This document shows positions 1-8,959 of a stretch of DNA of 64,000 nucleotides, piece after piece. The translations under genes were made by a program, and so were the position numbers. Position 1 is the first letter of the stretch. Each line of letters starts with the position of its first letter. The notes beneath the pieces are model-generated. The model was not told the DNA's origin, did no database searches, and saw only the letters and a program-made list of their open reading frames with translations. Source of the stretch: Pedobacter quisquiliarum (GTDB lineage Bacteria; Bacteroidota; Bacteroidia; Sphingobacteriales; Sphingobacteriaceae); assembly GCF_014642175.1 (NCBI RefSeq), contig NZ_BMIL01000003.1:248001-312000 (forward strand), in the 5' to 3' direction.

Positions 1-335
1 AAGCAGAAGGTGCAAAACCGCAACGTTTACTATGGGCAAGTACCAGCAGCAAAAACCCTGCTTTTAAATCAACCAAATATGTTGACGCTTTAATAGGCAA
101 AAACACCGTTGATACTGTTCCAATGGAAACCCTTGAGGCTTACCGTACAGAAGGAGAGCCCGCAGATCGTTTGACTGAAGATTTAGATACAGCAACAGAA
201 ATCCTGGAGAAACTAAAAACTGCAGGCATCAACCTGGATGAAATTACACAGAAGCTGGAAGATGAAGGTGTGGAGAAATTTATCGCCCCGTATGATAAGC
301 TTCTGAAAGCAATTGAAGATCAAACTAAGAAATAG
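1..335 (+). CDS. tal: Transaldolase, C-terminal part (5' end outside window)
   Basis: This is the last 110 codons of a transaldolase, the pentose-phosphate enzyme that moves a dihydroxyacetone unit between sugar phosphates through a Schiff-base lysine. The frame is open from base 3. The visible part matches the TalB-type C-terminus: a QRLLWASTSSKNP block, then KYVDALIG, DTVPMETLEA and a helical tail ending in a run of charged residues. The catalytic lysine lies upstream of the window edge. A strong intrinsic terminator follows the stop codon. Family assignment is firm; nothing can be said about the start or the upstream neighbours. Confidence 0.9.
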   Translation, partial: AEGAKPQRLLWASTSSKNPAFKSTKYVDALIGKNTVDTVPMETLEAYRTEGEPADRLTEDLDTATEILEKLKTAGINLDEITQKLEDEGVEKFIAPYDKLLKAIEDQTKK

Positions 336-360
336 TTTCTGATCCGTATACATTGGAAAA

Positions 361-390
361 GCCCTGATTCGTTTGAATCAGGGCTTTTTT
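361..390 (+). terminator. Intrinsic terminator after transaldolase
   Basis: A perfect 10-bp GC-rich stem (gccctgattc / gaatcagggc) with a short loop is followed by six T. It lies 25 bases after the tal stop. It faces the end of the convergent phosphoglucomutase gene and may work for both, since the left flank carries an A-run. Confidence 0.85.
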
Positions 391-412
391 AATGGGCTAT
401 GTTATTGAACGC

Positions 413-2146
413 TTAAGCTTGTAAATCAGCCATTAACTTGGCGATTTTATCGCTTAGTTGTCCTTCCACTTCTTTAAACTGGGCCTTATCTGCCAGAGGT
501 GCATTTACGCTGCAGTAGAACTTAATCTTTGGCTCTGTTCCTGAAGGTCTTGCGGAAATGATGCTACCATCTTCAGTGATGAACTGTAGTACGTCTGACT
601 TTGGCAATTCCAGTGGCTTGGAAGTGTTGTTCGTCAGATCAGTTTCGGTACGTAGTTCGTAATCTTTTAACGTGGTCACTTTTGAACCACCCAATTGTGC
701 AGGTGGATTATTTCTAAATTTCTCCATCATCGCCTTGATCTCTTCCGCACCGGATTTACCTTTCTTAGTTAAAGAAACCAGTTCTTCTCTGTAAACACCA
801 TATTCTACATACATGTCTAACATCGCATTGTACAGACTTGTGCCTTTATCCTTGTAGTATGCAGTCATCTCAGCAATGAATGCACATGAAATGATGGCAT
901 CTTTATCTCTTACCAACTCACCAACCGAATAGCCGTAGCTTTCTTCACCACCGCCGATGAAGGTTTTCTTTCCCTGTAGTTGCGTGATCAATTGTCCGAT
1001 CCATTTGAAACCGGTTAAGGTGTTGTAGCAGGTCACGTTCTTTGATGCTGCAATGGCATCGATCAGATTGGTTGTTACGATTGTTTTAACGATGTACTGA
1101 TCGCCAGTCAGCTTACCTTTTTCTTCCCAAGCATTAAGCAGGTAGTGGATTAGTAAACTTCCGGTTTGATTACCATTCAGCAATTCAAATTCACCGCCAT
1201 TGTTCTTAACTGCAATACCCACGCGGTCTGCATCCGGGTCTGTTGCAAGGACAAGGTCTGCATCAATCTCCTGCGCTTTTTGCAGCGCCAAGGTCATTGC
1301 TTCCTTTTCCTCAGGATTTGGATAAACCACCGTCGGGAAGTTTCCATCTGGTTCACTTTGCTCTTCAACCACCGTCACATTGGTGAAACCGAACTTTGCA
1401 AGTGCTTTTGGCGCCAGGGTAATTCCCGTTCCATGAATCGGCGAATACACGATTTTTAAGTCATTTTGACGGAGGATTGCTTCTGGAGAAACAGATAGTT
1501 TAGCGATTTCTTCCAGGTACAGGTTGTCTATACCAGTGCCAATCTCCTCAATGTTTTCCTCAATGCGATCGAACTTCACCTGGCTGATGTCGGTGATGGC
1601 TGCAACTTCCTGCATCACCAACTTATCGTCAGGAGCGGTAAATTGTCCGCCATCCTCTCCGTAAGCCTTATAGCCATTGTATTCTTTCGGGTTGTGAGAC
1701 GCCGTAAGCATTACCCCGCTTTTGCATTTCAGATGTCTGATTGCAAAAGATAGTTCTGGTGTCGGGCGTAGCGCTTCGAAGAAGTATACGTGGATGCCGT
1801 TTGCAGAAAATACGTCTGCAGTAACTTTTGAAAATACGTCTGAATTGTTACGGCTATCGTGCGCGATGGCTACGCTGATCTTTTCGCCTGGATATTTTTT
1901 AAGCAAGTAGTTGCTTAATCCCTGCGTGGCGGTACCGATGGTATATTTATTAATGCGGTTAGATCCGGCACCCATGATGCCACGTAAGCCTCCGGTACCA
2001 AATTCAAGGTCACGGTAAAAAGCGTCCGTTAAAGCGGTCGTTTCATTCTTGTCCAGCAAGTCCTGGATCTCTGCTTTTGTGGTTTTATCATAATTACCGT
2101 TCAGCCACTTGTTTATGGTGTCTAATGTTGTTGGTTCTAGCTGCAT
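413..2146 (-). CDS. pgm: Phosphoglucomutase/phosphomannomutase family (alpha-D-phosphohexomutase)
   Basis: A 577-residue cytoplasmic phospho-sugar mutase that interconverts hexose 1- and 6-phosphates via a phosphoserine. All four signature loops are visible: TASHNP at about 148-153 with catalytic Ser150, the Mg-binding DPDADR at about 303-308, the sugar loop GGEESYG at about 399-405, and the phosphate-binding RPSGTEPK at 533-540. Length fits the PGM2/YbbT-like long branch. The start gives a normal N-terminus and no better in-frame ATG is seen. It converges on tal and has a 390-bp upstream region shared with divergent lysC. Substrate preference (glucose or mannose) cannot be read from the sequence. 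Confidence 0.93.
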   Translation of the reverse strand: MQLEPTTLDTINKWLNGNYDKTTKAEIQDLLDKNETTALTDAFYRDLEFGTGGLRGIMGAGSNRINKYTIGTATQGLSNYLLKKYPGEKISVAIAHDSRNNSDVFSKVTADVFSANGIHVYFFEALRPTPELSFAIRHLKCKSGVMLTASHNPKEYNGYKAYGEDGGQFTAPDDKLVMQEVAAITDISQVKFDRIEENIEEIGTGIDNLYLEEIAKLSVSPEAILRQNDLKIVYSPIHGTGITLAPKALAKFGFTNVTVVEEQSEPDGNFPTVVYPNPEEKEAMTLALQKAQEIDADLVLATDPDADRVGIAVKNNGGEFELLNGNQTGSLLIHYLLNAWEEKGKLTGDQYIVKTIVTTNLIDAIAASKNVTCYNTLTGFKWIGQLITQLQGKKTFIGGGEESYGYSVGELVRDKDAIISCAFIAEMTAYYKDKGTSLYNAMLDMYVEYGVYREELVSLTKKGKSGAEEIKAMMEKFRNNPPAQLGGSKVTTLKDYELRTETDLTNNTSKPLELPKSDVLQFITEDGSIISARPSGTEPKIKFYCSVNAPLADKAQFKEVEGQLSDKIAKLMADLQA

Positions 2147-2540
2147 TTCTATATTTCTTGATGTTTTTAAATTTTCTATTAAACAGTTCTGCTAATTTAT
2201 TGTTTGTAGCGCCACTTCATTCAAGTGGATTCCACCATACACAAATGATACCGAAAATCTATTCTGTTTCGGCTATTTAAATTAATGCATTTCCAAATAT
2301 TATTTCGAAATGCACTAAATGATCACGCTTTTTTCTATTTTCACGCGTTCTTAGCACATTTCTGAAGTAAATTAATTAAAAGCTTTTGGTATTTCGTTGC
2401 TAATTAATGAACAAATTGATACACAATCATTATTTAATCAAGATTTAATAACCTGGACAGTAAAATGATCCTGATTTTATCACACCCATGTGGATGGATG
2501 GAGGCAGTGGTCAAGACCTAAAAAACAATATATATATAAG
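2147..2540. other. Divergent pgm/lysC intergenic region
   Basis: About 390 AT-rich bases between two divergent genes. Two small hairpins are visible: ccactt/aagtgg at 2212-2228 and tgcatttc/gaaatgca at 2286-2314. No open frame looks coding. I looked for a lysine riboswitch ahead of the aspartokinase gene and saw no convincing multi-helix core. The region presumably holds both promoters. Confidence 0.5.
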
Positions 2541-3851
2541 ATGAAAATATTAAAGTTTGGAGGAACTTCCGTAGGGAGCCCTGAGCGTATAACTAAATTG
2601 CTGGAGATCATAAATCCGGCAGAGCAACAGATCGTGGTGCTATCAGCAGTGTCCGGCACAACAAACAGTTTAGTTGAAATAGCTGCCAAACTTTTAAGGG
2701 ATGATAAACAGGGCGGACTTTCCCTGATTCATGACCTAAAGGAAAGTTACCAGCGTTTTGTAATTGAGCTATTGCCTGAAGGACCGTTCAGACTGGAAGG
2801 TGAGGAGCTGATTGACTATCACTTTAATTTTCTTGCTGCACTGGCAAATGACCTATTTACTTCCATTGAAGAGAAGGTTGTGCTTGCGCAAGGCGAATTG
2901 ATTTCAACTACTTTATTCCACATCTACCTGAAGTCGATTGGTGTAGCTTCCGTGCTGCTACCTGCATTGGATTTCATGAAGATTGATGAGGATAATGAAC
3001 CAGATATTCCTTTCATAACCAGTCACCTGCAACCATTGCTTAATGCTGCCGCGGATCAAACCTTGTTTATTACACAGGGATTTATCTGCCGCAATACCTT
3101 CGGTGAGGTTGATAATCTCCGCCGTGGCGGTAGTGATTACACGGCCTCCCTGATTGGAGCTGCGATCCTGGCAGAAGAAGTTCAAATCTGGACAGACATT
3201 GATGGTATGCATAATAATGATCCGCGGATTGTTAAAGGTACCCGCCCAATTGCGAAGCTGTCCTTTGATGAAGCGGCGGAGCTTGCCTACTTTGGTGCGA
3301 AAATTCTACATCCACAGTCGGTGTTCCCTGCACAACGTTACAAAATACCAGTTCGGCTATTGAATACAATGGAACCCAAAGCATTTGGGACATTGATTTC
3401 CGCGGAAAGTGAACCCGGTAAAATCAAGTCTATTGCAGCTAAGGACGGTATAACGGCCATTAAGATCCACTCCAGTCGGATGTTATTAGCATATGGTTTC
3501 CTAAGAAGGGTGTTTGAGATTTTCGAGCGTTACAAAACACCGATTGATATGATTACGACCTCCGAGGTTGCGGTATCTTTGACGATCGACTTCACTGATA
3601 ACCTGGAGAAGATTGTGGAAGAGTTACATGCCTTCGGAACTGTTGAGTTGGATAAAGATCAGTCTATCGTCTGTGTAGTAGGTGATTTCGGGCCGGAGAA
3701 ACATGGTTATGCTTCCAGGGTACTGGATTCGTTGAAGCACATTCCCATACGTATGATCTCTTATGGCGGAAGTAATTACAACATTTCGCTGTTGATTAAC
3801 ACGCAGGATAAAACTGAAGCCTTAAGAAGCTTACATAACCGTTTATTTTAA
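2541..3851 (+). CDS. lysC: Aspartokinase (monofunctional, ACT-domain)
   Basis: A 436-residue aspartate kinase, first step of the lysine/threonine/methionine pathway: aspartate + ATP to aspartyl phosphate. The N-terminus MKILKFGGTSVG is the classic amino-acid-kinase ATP loop, which fixes the start at 2541 rather than an upstream ATG at 2490. The central RRGGSDYTA block binds aspartate. The last roughly 130 residues form tandem ACT domains, where end products usually act as allosteric inhibitors. No homoserine dehydrogenase domain is fused. lysA lies about 210 bases downstream on the same strand, so two lysine-branch genes sit together, separated by a small opposite-strand ORF. Confidence 0.93.
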   Translation: MKILKFGGTSVGSPERITKLLEIINPAEQQIVVLSAVSGTTNSLVEIAAKLLRDDKQGGLSLIHDLKESYQRFVIELLPEGPFRLEGEELIDYHFNFLAALANDLFTSIEEKVVLAQGELISTTLFHIYLKSIGVASVLLPALDFMKIDEDNEPDIPFITSHLQPLLNAAADQTLFITQGFICRNTFGEVDNLRRGGSDYTASLIGAAILAEEVQIWTDIDGMHNNDPRIVKGTRPIAKLSFDEAAELAYFGAKILHPQSVFPAQRYKIPVRLLNTMEPKAFGTLISAESEPGKIKSIAAKDGITAIKIHSSRMLLAYGFLRRVFEIFERYKTPIDMITTSEVAVSLTIDFTDNLEKIVEELHAFGTVELDKDQSIVCVVGDFGPEKHGYASRVLDSLKHIPIRMISYGGSNYNISLLINTQDKTEALRSLHNRLF

Positions 3852-3886
3852 AGGCCGCATCTGAGAGGGAGGGTAAAGCAATCCTC

Positions 3887-4060
3887 TCACTTCTTCCGAA
3901 AGTAAAGCAGGATTGCAATGACAACGAGTACCAGGATGTACGTGAAACGAAATCTCCTGTTATATTCTGCATGAGTGATTCTTTGTCTTTTCAGGTCAAA
4001 GTAGTTACCCATATAGATGAGCGTCAGGCCGACCAAACAAAATATAATAAGATATTTCAA
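3887..4060 (-). CDS. Candidate small two-TM membrane protein antisense to the lysA leader
   Basis: An unrecognised 57-codon ORF between lysC and lysA on the opposite strand. Read from a TTG at 4060, it gives a hydrophobic first helix (about residues 3-16), a charged stretch rich in Arg/Lys (about 21-35), and a second strongly hydrophobic helix (about 38-52) ending in RKK. This is a typical small hairpin membrane protein. A shorter form of 41 residues would start at the ATG at 4012 and have only the second helix. The TTG start abuts the lysA ATG at 4062 on the other strand. No good ribosome-binding site is seen for either start, which is usual here. Confidence 0.5.
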   Translation of the reverse strand: MKYLIIFCLVGLTLIYMGNYFDLKRQRITHAEYNRRFRFTYILVLVVIAILLYFRKK

Positions 4061-4061
4061 A

Positions 4062-5240
4062 ATGATTTTTTCTGATAAAGATATAGCCCAGTTTGCACAA
4101 TTAGAAACACCGTTCTATTATTACGATCTAAATCTACTGCAGCAGACGCTGGATGCTTGTGCTAAGTATGCCAACCTGTACAACTTTCATGTGCATTACG
4201 CCATGAAAGCAAACTTCAATCCCAAGGTAGTTGGGCGCGTAAAAGCAATGGGTTTCGGGGCAGATGCCGTGAGTGGTGGTGAGGTGCGTCAGGCTATAGA
4301 TCTGGGTTTCCCCGCTGGGCAGATCGTATTTGCCGGTGTCGGTAAATCTGATAAAGAGATCAACTATGCGCTTGATCAGGACATTTTTTGCTTCAACGTG
4401 GAATCCATCCAGGAGCTTGAAGTTATCAATGACCTAGCCGCTAAGAAAGGGAAGGTTGCTAAAGTAGCCATCCGGATCAACCCGAATGTTGATGCACACA
4501 CACACCAGAACATTACCACTGGACTGGATGAGAACAAGTTTGGCATCAACAGCTGGGATTTGCCCGACTGCGCAACGGTTTTAAAACAGTCTGAAAACCT
4601 CCAATTTATTGGTATTCATTTCCATATTGGTTCACAGATTACCAACCTTGATGTCTACAAAAATCTATGTGTGCGGGTAAATGAGTTTGCCGCATGGTTT
4701 ACGGAACGTGGCTTTGCAGTGAAGGTTTTGAATGTTGGTGGCGGTTTGGGTATTGACTACCATAGTCCGGATCAGCAAATTCCTGACTTTGAAAACTACT
4801 TCAAAATCTTTAATGAATTCCTGAACGTGGGGCATGGACAGGAAGTGCATTTTGAGCTCGGCAGAGCCTTAGTTGGTCAGTCGGCTTCCGTGATCAGTCA
4901 GGTGTTGTATGTGAAGAATGGTAAAAAGAAGAATTTCATTGTACTGGATGTGGGCATGACGGAGCTCATGCGTCCGGCATTGTACCAAGCCTACCACAAA
5001 ATACAGAATATTTCAAAGTCGGCGACTGCCGGCGATGCCGCAGGTGCTGTAGAAGGCTTCACAAAGTACGATGTTGTTGGTCCGATCTGCGAGAGCACGG
5101 ATTGCTTTGGGAAAGAAGTTGAACTTCCAGAAACCTTCCGTGGTGACTACATTGCGATCAGAAGCACAGGCGCGTATGGAGAAGTTATGGCTTCAAATTA
5201 TAACCTTCGGGAAGATGTCCGCGTGGCTTTTATCGAATAA
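4062..5240 (+). CDS. lysA: Diaminopimelate decarboxylase
   Basis: A 392-residue PLP enzyme of fold type III that decarboxylates meso-diaminopimelate to lysine. The PLP lysine is Lys49 in HYAMKAN. FHIGSQ, the glycine-rich LNVGGGLG phosphate loop, the ELGR substrate/PLP block and CESTDCFG near the C-terminus are all present in family order. An earlier in-frame ATG at 4017 would add 15 residues that do not resemble the family, so 4062 is preferred. A hairpin terminator follows 22 bases after the stop. Confidence 0.93.
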   Translation: MIFSDKDIAQFAQLETPFYYYDLNLLQQTLDACAKYANLYNFHVHYAMKANFNPKVVGRVKAMGFGADAVSGGEVRQAIDLGFPAGQIVFAGVGKSDKEINYALDQDIFCFNVESIQELEVINDLAAKKGKVAKVAIRINPNVDAHTHQNITTGLDENKFGINSWDLPDCATVLKQSENLQFIGIHFHIGSQITNLDVYKNLCVRVNEFAAWFTERGFAVKVLNVGGGLGIDYHSPDQQIPDFENYFKIFNEFLNVGHGQEVHFELGRALVGQSASVISQVLYVKNGKKKNFIVLDVGMTELMRPALYQAYHKIQNISKSATAGDAAGAVEGFTKYDVVGPICESTDCFGKEVELPETFRGDYIAIRSTGAYGEVMASNYNLREDVRVAFIE

Positions 5241-5261
5241 TACTTGATTAGCATAATCATG

Positions 5262-5303
5262 AAAAAGCCCCTGAAAGTACATAGCTTCCAGGGGCTTTTT
5301 CTT
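5262..5303 (+). terminator. Terminator after lysA
   Basis: A long stem (aaaaagcccctg / caggggcttttt) with a T-rich 3' side lies shortly after lysA. The A-run on the left arm means it could also stop transcription from the opposite strand. Confidence 0.85.
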
Positions 5304-5351
5304 AATGGGCTATAGAGGGGCTTTTACCACCAAAATGGCGTATTAAACCTA

Positions 5352-5735
5352 TTATTCTTCTTCGAAGAAGTCTTGCAGACCACCAAGGTAATGCTCTTGA
5401 ATGCCTGCGGTAAACTCATCATAATCTTCATCGGGAATGTTTGTTTGTACAAACTCCAGCGATGTACCTTTTCGGTCCGCGTGAAGCTTGATGGTTACGA
5501 TCGAAGGTTCATTATCCTCTCCAAAATACCATTGCTGCACAATCCGCTTTCCGTATTCAAACTCAATGTTTTTGCCTACAATGTCACCTTCCCAGAAGGA
5601 AAACTCTGTTCCAGGTTCTTCTGTAAATTCCACTGCTGCGCCTGTCCACAGCTGTATGCTTAGTTCTTTTGTTAATGCCAGGTACACTTCTTCAGGTGGT
5701 GCTGGCAGGTATTCATATTTCTTAAACGTCTTCAT
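5352..5735 (-). CDS. SRPBCC/AHSA1-like START-domain protein
   Basis: A 127-residue single-domain protein of the Bet v1/AHSA1-like superfamily, which forms a helix-grip fold with a hydrophobic pocket. The N-terminus MKTFKKYEYLPAPPEEVYLALT is the typical first strand and helix, followed by a W-rich middle and an acidic C-terminus ending in EEE. An ATG at 5753 lies inside the preceding dehydrogenase gene, so the start at 5735 is chosen. The dehydrogenase stop codon is 5 bases upstream, so the two genes are very likely cotranscribed. No ligand can be assigned. Confidence 0.8.
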   Translation of the reverse strand: MKTFKKYEYLPAPPEEVYLALTKELSIQLWTGAAVEFTEEPGTEFSFWEGDIVGKNIEFEYGKRIVQQWYFGEDNEPSIVTIKLHADRKGTSLEFVQTNIPDEDYDEFTAGIQEHYLGGLQDFFEEE

Positions 5736-5739
5736 ATTT

Positions 5740-6936
5740 TTATTTAAATGCATTCAGGCCTGTGACATCCATGCCCGTAATTAGTAAGTGAATATCGTGT
5801 GTGCCCTCATAGGTAACGACGGATTCCAGGTTCATCATATGACGCATAATGGAGAACTCACCCGTGATACCCATACCGCCAAGCATCTGTCTGGCATTTC
5901 TGGCGATGTCTAATGCAACCTCTACACTGTTCCTTTTGCCCATGGATATCTGTTCCGCAGTTGCGCGGCCATCATTCTTGAGTACACCAAGTCGCCATAC
6001 GAGTAGCTGTGCTTTGGTGATTTCGGTGATCATTTCTGCTAGTTTTTTTTGCTGCAGCTGAAAGCCGCCGATCGGCTTGCCGAACTGCACGCGCTCCTTA
6101 GCATAACGTAGCGCCGTGTCGTAGCAGTCCATTGCCGCACCCAATGCGCCCCATGCAATGCCATAGCGAGCCTGGTTCAGGCAACCGAGCGGCCCTTTCA
6201 AGCCTGATACACCAGGGAAGATATTTTCTTTAGGTACTTTGACATTGTCGAACACCAGCTCACCGGTAGCGGAGGCCCGCAGACTCCATTTGTTATGCGT
6301 TTCTGGCGTGCTGAAGCCTTCCATGCCACGTTCCACAACCATCCCACGGATCTTGCCCTGCTCATCTTTCGCCCATACCACGGCAATATCTGCAAAAGGT
6401 GCGTTGGAGATCCACATCTTGGCGCCGTTAAGCAGGTAGTGGTCGCCCATGTCTTTGATGTTACTGCTCATGCCTCCCGGATTGGAGCCATGGTCCGGTT
6501 CAGTTAAGCCGAAACAACCCATCATTTCGCCACTGGCCAGCTTCGGAAGGTAGCGTTTGCGTTGTTCCTCCGAGCCATAAGCAAAGATGGGGTACATCAC
6601 CAGCGAGCCCTGAACAGAAGCCGTAGATCGAATGCCCGAATCCCCACGCTCAATCTCCTGCATCAGTATACCATAGGAAATGTAATCTAATCCGGCGCCG
6701 CCATACTCCGTAGGAATCGTTGGCCCAAATGCCCCAAGTTCTGCTAATCCAGGAATTAGCTGTTTAGGGAATTCCGCACGCTGCGCATAGTCTTCGATGA
6801 TCGGACTCACTGCTGTCTTTACCCACTGGCGGGCAGTAGAACGGATCAGTTTGTGCTCATCCGTCAGCAGTTCATCAAGTAGAAAATAGTCTGGTGACTC
6901 ATAAAGGTCTTGTTTTCCCGTTTTGTTCATCATCAT
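5740..6936 (-). CDS. gcdH: Acyl-CoA dehydrogenase, glutaryl-CoA dehydrogenase type
   Basis: A roughly 398-residue FAD flavoenzyme that oxidises an acyl-CoA at the alpha-beta bond. It resembles glutaryl-CoA dehydrogenase (lysine/tryptophan degradation) more than fatty-acid enzymes: RSTASVQGSLVMYPI and YGSEEQRKRYLPKLA early, CFGLTEPDHGSNPGGM for the flavin, and TYEGTHDIH near the end carrying the catalytic Glu. Three consecutive Met codons (6936, 6933, 6930) are possible starts. The longest frame reaches 6966 and would overlap the divergent folB leader. The downstream SRPBCC gene follows by a few bases. Confidence 0.85.
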   Translation of the reverse strand: MMMNKTGKQDLYESPDYFLLDELLTDEHKLIRSTARQWVKTAVSPIIEDYAQRAEFPKQLIPGLAELGAFGPTIPTEYGGAGLDYISYGILMQEIERGDSGIRSTASVQGSLVMYPIFAYGSEEQRKRYLPKLASGEMMGCFGLTEPDHGSNPGGMSSNIKDMGDHYLLNGAKMWISNAPFADIAVVWAKDEQGKIRGMVVERGMEGFSTPETHNKWSLRASATGELVFDNVKVPKENIFPGVSGLKGPLGCLNQARYGIAWGALGAAMDCYDTALRYAKERVQFGKPIGGFQLQQKKLAEMITEITKAQLLVWRLGVLKNDGRATAEQISMGKRNSVEVALDIARNARQMLGGMGITGEFSIMRHMMNLESVVTYEGTHDIHLLITGMDVTGLNAFK

Positions 6937-6975
6937 GCGATATGGTTTTCGGCTGTGAATGTTCATTCAAATATA

Positions 6976-6983
6976 TAACTTTA
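6976..6983 (+). promoter_or_regulatory. Putative -7 element of the folB promoter
   Basis: TAACTTTA resembles the Bacteroidota -7 consensus TAnnTTTG and lies 8 bases before the folB ATG at 6992, which implies a very short leader. No clear -33 TTTG was found at the usual 19-base spacing, so this is tentative. Confidence 0.35.
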
Positions 6984-6991
6984 CACTTCAT

Positions 6992-7348
6992 ATGCTGATA
7001 CAAACAGTTGCTTTAAGAGATGTAAAGTGTTTTGCTTACCACGGCTTTTATGCTGAGGAGCAGGTGCTCGGGACACAGTTCCTGGTGAGTATAGAAGTGA
7101 AGTTCAGGCCCGAAGGGGATACAGAGAACCTGCAACATACCGTGAACTATGAGGTGCTGAATACTATTATCCAGGACACCATGAAACGCACGCAGCAATT
7201 ACTAGAAACAGTAGTTCATGATATGCTTGAGCAGGTTAAAGTGGCATTTCCATTTTTGCTCAACATCATCGTGGGCATCAAAAAACTTCATCCACCAATG
7301 CCAGGACAGATTGATCATTCCTTTGTGCAGCTCGAGTACACCGCATAA
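6992..7348 (+). CDS. folB: Dihydroneopterin aldolase
   Basis: A 118-residue folate-pathway enzyme that cleaves 7,8-dihydroneopterin to 6-hydroxymethyl-dihydropterin and glycolaldehyde. The family signature YHGFYAEEQ carries the catalytic Glu, and the C-terminal GIKKLHPPM carries the catalytic Lys and pterin contacts. Length is normal. The ATG at 6992 gives the standard N-terminus MLIQTVALRDVKCF; an upstream ATG at 6959 adds 11 atypical residues. The last codons and stop form the first unit of a degenerate tandem repeat that continues 110 bases beyond the gene. Confidence 0.92.
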   Translation: MLIQTVALRDVKCFAYHGFYAEEQVLGTQFLVSIEVKFRPEGDTENLQHTVNYEVLNTIIQDTMKRTQQLLETVVHDMLEQVKVAFPFLLNIIVGIKKLHPPMPGQIDHSFVQLEYTA

Positions 7349-7460
7349 TTAACCGGATGTGCAGCTCAATACACCACTTAAATGAACCTGCTGTGCAGCT
7401 CGAATAAACTGTTTAAATGAAGCTGCTGTGCTCGAGTACGCCAAGTAGATTAAGCTCCAC
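7324..7460 (+). repeat. Four degenerate 34-35-bp tandem units starting in the folB 3' end
   Basis: Units begin at 7324, 7358, 7392 and 7427, each opening with tgtgcagctc or, in the last, tgtg-ctc. The first unit contains the final folB codons and stop. The others are diverged copies downstream. The period is not a multiple of three, so they do not extend the folB frame. Confidence 0.85.
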
Positions 7461-7561
7461 TGCGATATCTCTATTGCAGAACTGTCCGCAATAGGCTTTT
7501 CGTTTAACAGCATAGAAATAAGAAATAAACGCCAATCCAGCATTGTGCAAAACTGAATAAC

Positions 7562-8959
7562 ATGAATTTCAACAAAGTTAATACAGCCATACTAGATAAA
7601 ATTAAGGATGCCGTCGGCGCAAGCAACGTGTTTGTAGACGAAGAATCCCTCGCCAACTACGCGCATGATGAAACAGAAGACCTGAAGTACTTTCCCGAAG
7701 TGGTCGTTAAGCCGCACGACACGGGTGCTGTTTCTGCCCTGATGAAAGTTTGCAATGCGGAAGGTGTGCCTGTAACGCCGCGTGGTGGTGGTACCGGACT
7801 TAGCGGCGCGGCGCTGCCTGTATATGGTGGTGTGTTGCTTTCTATGGAGCGGTTTAAGAAAGTCATAGAGATAGACACGGAAAACCTGCAGGCGACGGTG
7901 GAGCCGGGTGTAATTACCCAGGAGTTTATGGATGCGGTGGGAGAATTTGGCTTAAGGTATCCTGTAGATCCGTCCAGTAAGGGCAGTTGTTTCATCGGCG
8001 GCAATGTTGCGCATGGTAGCGGCGGTCCTCGCGTGGTGAAGTATGGCACCATCAGAGAGTACATACTGAACCTGGAAGTGGTGCTGCCCGACGGACAAGT
8101 TATCTGGACAGGCGCGAACACACTCAAATATGCATCTGGTTACAACCTTACCCAATTGATGATTGGTTCAGAAGGCACACTCGGCGTTGTAACCAAAATC
8201 GTAACAAAGCTTATTCCTGTGATTGGCCATAGTGTATTGATGCTGGCCTCTTTTGCGGAAAACGAGGCTGCATGTGCTGCTGTATCCGCGGTGTTCAGAG
8301 CTGGAATGACGCCTTCCGCACTGGAATTTATGGAAAGAAAAGGGGTAGAGTGGGTGATCCAGTATGATGGAATCCAGTTCGATCTTAAAGATAACGTGAA
8401 TGCCTTTCTAATGCTCGAATTCGATGGTGATGATATGGATACCATCTTTAAGGATTGTGAAAAAGCAAATAACGTGCTTGAAGCACATGGATGTCTTGAG
8501 GTACTATTTGCAGACACCGCCGCACAGAAGGAAGAGTTGTGGAAGATGCGCAGGGTCATGGCAGAATCTGTAAAATCAAACTCCGTATATAAAGAAGAAG
8601 ATACTGTGGTGCCAAGAGCGGCCCTACCTAAGCTGATCAGCGGTATTAAAGAAATTGGCGCTAAATATGGCTTCGACAGTGTTTGCTATGGCCATGCCGG
8701 CGACGGTAACCTGCATGTAAACATCATCAAAGCAGGCATGAGCGATGAAGATTGGAAGCATAAACTGAAGTTCGGCATTACCGAAATCTTTGAACTTACC
8801 GCCGCGCTAGGTGGAACTATCTCCGGTGAGCACGGCATTGGCCTGGTGCAGAAAGACTATATGCACTTAAAGTATGCAGAGATCAACCTGAACATCATGC
8901 GTGGTATTAAGCAGGTGTTTGATCCAAAAGGCATTCTCAATCCAGGAAAGATATTTTAA
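7562..8959 (+). CDS. glcD: FAD-binding oxidase, glycolate oxidase GlcD/D-lactate dehydrogenase type
   Basis: A 465-residue flavoprotein of the VAO/PCMH family. The N-terminal FAD-binding domain shows VTPRGGGTGLSGAA and DPSSKGSCFIGGNVAHGSGG. The C-terminal domain shows CYGHAGDGNLHVN (the conserved His/Asp/Asn block), ISGEHGIGLVQK and the closing FDPKGILNPGKIF. Such enzymes oxidise 2-hydroxy acids (glycolate, D-lactate), passing electrons to quinone or other carriers. No GlcE/GlcF or FeS partner is adjacent, so it probably acts as a single subunit. Its stop codon overlaps the stop of the convergent thioesterase gene within a TTAA palindrome. Confidence 0.88.
   Translation: MNFNKVNTAILDKIKDAVGASNVFVDEESLANYAHDETEDLKYFPEVVVKPHDTGAVSALMKVCNAEGVPVTPRGGGTGLSGAALPVYGGVLLSMERFKKVIEIDTENLQATVEPGVITQEFMDAVGEFGLRYPVDPSSKGSCFIGGNVAHGSGGPRVVKYGTIREYILNLEVVLPDGQVIWTGANTLKYASGYNLTQLMIGSEGTLGVVTKIVTKLIPVIGHSVLMLASFAENEAACAAVSAVFRAGMTPSALEFMERKGVEWVIQYDGIQFDLKDNVNAFLMLEFDGDDMDTIFKDCEKANNVLEAHGCLEVLFADTAAQKEELWKMRRVMAESVKSNSVYKEEDTVVPRAALPKLISGIKEIGAKYGFDSVCYGHAGDGNLHVNIIKAGMSDEDWKHKLKFGITEIFELTAALGGTISGEHGIGLVQKDYMHLKYAEINLNIMRGIKQVFDPKGILNPGKIF

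Noticed and set aside
2147..2540. Possible lysine riboswitch before aspartokinase
   Set aside because: Only two short hairpins are visible and there is no five-helix core or terminator switch.
4017..4061. Earlier in-frame ATG for lysA
   Set aside because: The 15 extra residues are unlike the family and coincide with the opposite small ORF.
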